From Luteibacter pinisoli (GTDB lineage Bacteria > Pseudomonadota > Gammaproteobacteria > Xanthomonadales > Rhodanobacteraceae), in assembly GCF_006385595.1 (NCBI RefSeq), contig NZ_CP041046.1:1488001-1552000 (forward strand): a stretch of DNA of 64,000 nt, given 5' to 3'. Under the pieces are notes generated by a model that did not search any database, had not been told where the DNA came from, and saw nothing but the letters and a program-made list of their open reading frames with translations. Shown here piece after piece: positions 62,473-64,000 of this stretch (position 1 is its first letter; the number at the start of each line of letters is the position of its first letter). The position numbers and the translations under genes are program-made.

Positions 62473-64000
62473 TTACTGCTGGCCTTCCTGCGGCTCGTGA
62501 CGCGGTCGCGTCAGCAAGTCACCCTGGGCGGGCGGCGTCCAGGCCGGCTGGTCCGGCGTCGCGGCCGGCGTGTGCGAGACGTTAGATACGTTCGACGCTT
62601 CCGGCGACTTCGGCGTGACCGGCTCTGCCGGGGCCGTCGCCACGGGTGCCGGCGTAGGCGCGACGGCCGGGGTCGGGGCCGGTGTAGGGGCCGGCGCCGG
62701 TGCGGGCTTTACCGCCTCGACGACGGGCGTGGCGGCGACGGCCGGCTTCTCAGCCTCAACCTCAACCTCTGCCTTGGCGTCGACGGTTTCGTCGGCCGTG
62801 ACAGTCACCGGCGTCGGCGTTGCTACTGGCGCAGCAGCAACCGGGGCGACCGGGGCAACCACGTCAGCTTCCGGCAGCAGGCCACGGGCCGGCGCGTCGA
62901 GCACCGATTCCACCGGGGCGGCGACCTGCGCCTTGGGCGCTTCCACGTCGGGCTCGGCGGCGGCCGGGACCGGGGTGTGCGACGACTCGACGGGTGCGGT
63001 CTTCAGCGGGGCATCCGATTCCGTCTGGCGACGCTCGCTGGTGCGAACCTCGACCGAGTCGGCCGGGATGACCGCTTCATGCGCCACCACCGCGACGGCA
63101 GCCGTGGCGGCCGTACCCGGGACGGGCGGCAGCTTGGGCAGCGACGGCAGGGTAAGGGCCGAGGGCACGTGCTCATCGTCGCCGGGTTCGGCAGGACGCG
63201 TCGCTTCGGTGCGCGGCGGCTCGATCGCCACGGCATTCGCCGCGGCTTCCGGGGTATCGAGGATCGGCGGCACGCTGTCGCTGTCGCGACCGGTACCGAC
63301 GTCGTCATCACCGTCTTCATCATCCAGATCGTTGCCATCGACGGCACCGGCCTGCGTACCGTCTTCCTGGCGACGACGGCGACGGCCACCACGACGACCG
63401 CGGCGGCGGCGCTGGCCACCTTCGCCGGCGTCACGGGTGCCATCGGCGGCGCCATCGGTGGTGTCGCCAGCGGCGGCGACCTCACCCTCGACCAGCGGAA
63501 GCTCGGCAGCCGTGGTCAGCAGCGTCTCGTCGACCACCGCCGCGGCGACCGGCGCGGCCACCTTGTCGGCTGGCGCGCGGGACGGCTGTGCCTGGGCATT
63601 GGCGGCCTTGTCGATCTTCTCGGCCTTCTCCACCTTCTCGCCCTGCGGCTGGCGCTCGTTGCGCGGCTGCTGCTGGCGGCGGTTCTCGTTCGGCTGGGCC
63701 TTGTCCTGGTCCTGGCGCGGCTGGCGGCCGCCCTGGGCCTGGCCGTCCTTCTGGCGGCCCTTGTCATCGGCCTGGCGCGGCTGCTGCTGGCCCTTTTCCT
63801 GGCGGGCCTTCGGCTGCTGCTGGGCCTGGCGGCCCTGCTGGGTGTTGTCCTTGTCCTTGCGCTGGCCCTGGCCCTGGCGCGACTCGCCCTTGCCACGACC
63901 TTCGCCGCGGCGCTCGTCGCGGCGGTTGCCGTTGCGCTCGCTGCGATCGTTAGGGCCACCCGGGCGCGATTCCTCGCGACGGGCGGGCGCCGGAGCGGCC
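62473..64000 (-). CDS. rne: Ribonuclease E, C-terminal scaffold region (cut by window edge)
   Basis: About 509 residues of an open frame entering from the right edge. No catalytic domain is visible; the visible part is the low-complexity tail: Arg/Gln/Gly-rich first (RPGGPNDRSERNGNRRDE), then RRRRGRRGGRRRRRQ, an acidic stretch, and a long Ala/Pro/Val-rich end. This layout matches the unstructured RNA- and degradosome-binding half of RNase E in Xanthomonadales. The catalytic half should lie beyond 64000. RNase G is excluded by the tail. Confidence 0.8.
   Translation of the reverse strand, partial: AAPAPARREESRPGGPNDRSERNGNRRDERRGEGRGKGESRQGQGQRKDKDNTQQGRQAQQQPKARQEKGQQQPRQADDKGRQKDGQAQGGRQPRQDQDKAQPNENRRQQQPRNERQPQGEKVEKAEKIDKAANAQAQPSRAPADKVAAPVAAAVVDETLLTTAAELPLVEGEVAAAGDTTDGAADGTRDAGEGGQRRRRGRRGGRRRRRQEDGTQAGAVDGNDLDDEDGDDDVGTGRDSDSVPPILDTPEAAANAVAIEPPRTEATRPAEPGDDEHVPSALTLPSLPKLPPVPGTAATAAVAVVAHEAVIPADSVEVRTSERRQTESDAPLKTAPVESSHTPVPAAAEPDVEAPKAQVAAPVESVLDAPARGLLPEADVVAPVAPVAAAPVATPTPVTVTADETVDAKAEVEVEAEKPAVAATPVVEAVKPAPAPAPTPAPTPAVAPTPAPVATAPAEPVTPKSPEASNVSNVSHTPAATPDQPAWTPPAQGDLLTRPRHEPQEGQQ

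Overview
The window is 64 kb of high-GC gammaproteobacterial chromosome. Gene content and order point to the Xanthomonadales, most likely the Rhodanobacteraceae (Luteibacter/Dyella type). The main clues are the VirB7-VirB8 pair of a Xanthomonadaceae-type type IV secretion system, recA-recX-alaS-csrA-tRNA-Ser, a his operon headed by a TrpR-like gene, hflD-mnmA-nudJ next to clpS-clpA-infA, and uvrC-pgsA followed by tRNA-Gly, tRNA-Cys and tRNA-Leu. I see no insertion sequence, prophage, CRISPR array or rRNA. The species call is inference.

Layout. 1-953: the start of a T4SS operon (virB8 cut by the window edge, virB7) leaving leftwards. 954-1952: a non-coding kilobase. 1953-7452: pncC, recA, recX, alaS, csrA and tRNA-Ser; a lexA gene, expected between pncC and recA in xanthomonads, is absent. 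7541-11800: tRNA-Pro, hisS, an aromatic amino acid lyase of HutH type with an unusual insertion, and a LuxR-type regulator lacking its phospho-acceptor. 11907-19291: a nine-gene histidine operon, all genes overlapping, with a recognisable promoter and TrpR-like operator. 19310-22930 (minus strand): scpA, scpB, rluB with a Gly-rich tail, and an ArsC-like gene. 23242-31100: dinB, a PilZ protein, fadD, a lipoprotein, acnA and a LysR regulator. 31115-36843: hflD-mnmA-nudJ, clpS-clpA, infA and a PHA-system protein. 36970-45954: an FHA protein, the serC-pheA-hisC2-aroA aromatic cluster, kdsB, uvrC and pgsA. 45993-46355: three tRNA genes.

46382-64000 is more accessory: small membrane and lipoproteins, a secreted esterase, an outer-membrane barrel, a chemoreceptor behind a FliA-type promoter, an alpha-galactoside block (DgoR-like regulator, aldose epimerase, secreted GH36, secreted GH27 with two CBM35-like domains), an SDR/AraC pair, a Tat-exported threonine-aldolase-like enzyme, a fluoride channel, a second tRNA-Gly, a GacA-like response regulator, and the C-terminal part of RNase E at the right edge.

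Regulatory threads tie the window together. csrA and a gacA-like gene lie in the same 64 kb as a T4SS whose homologue in Xanthomonas is controlled by CsrA, and the T4SS leader carries a GGA-containing hairpin. Three intergenic inverted repeats of the form TAGG-N6-CCTA lie about 60 bases upstream of three unrelated start codons, suggesting a shared operator that I cannot assign to a known regulator.
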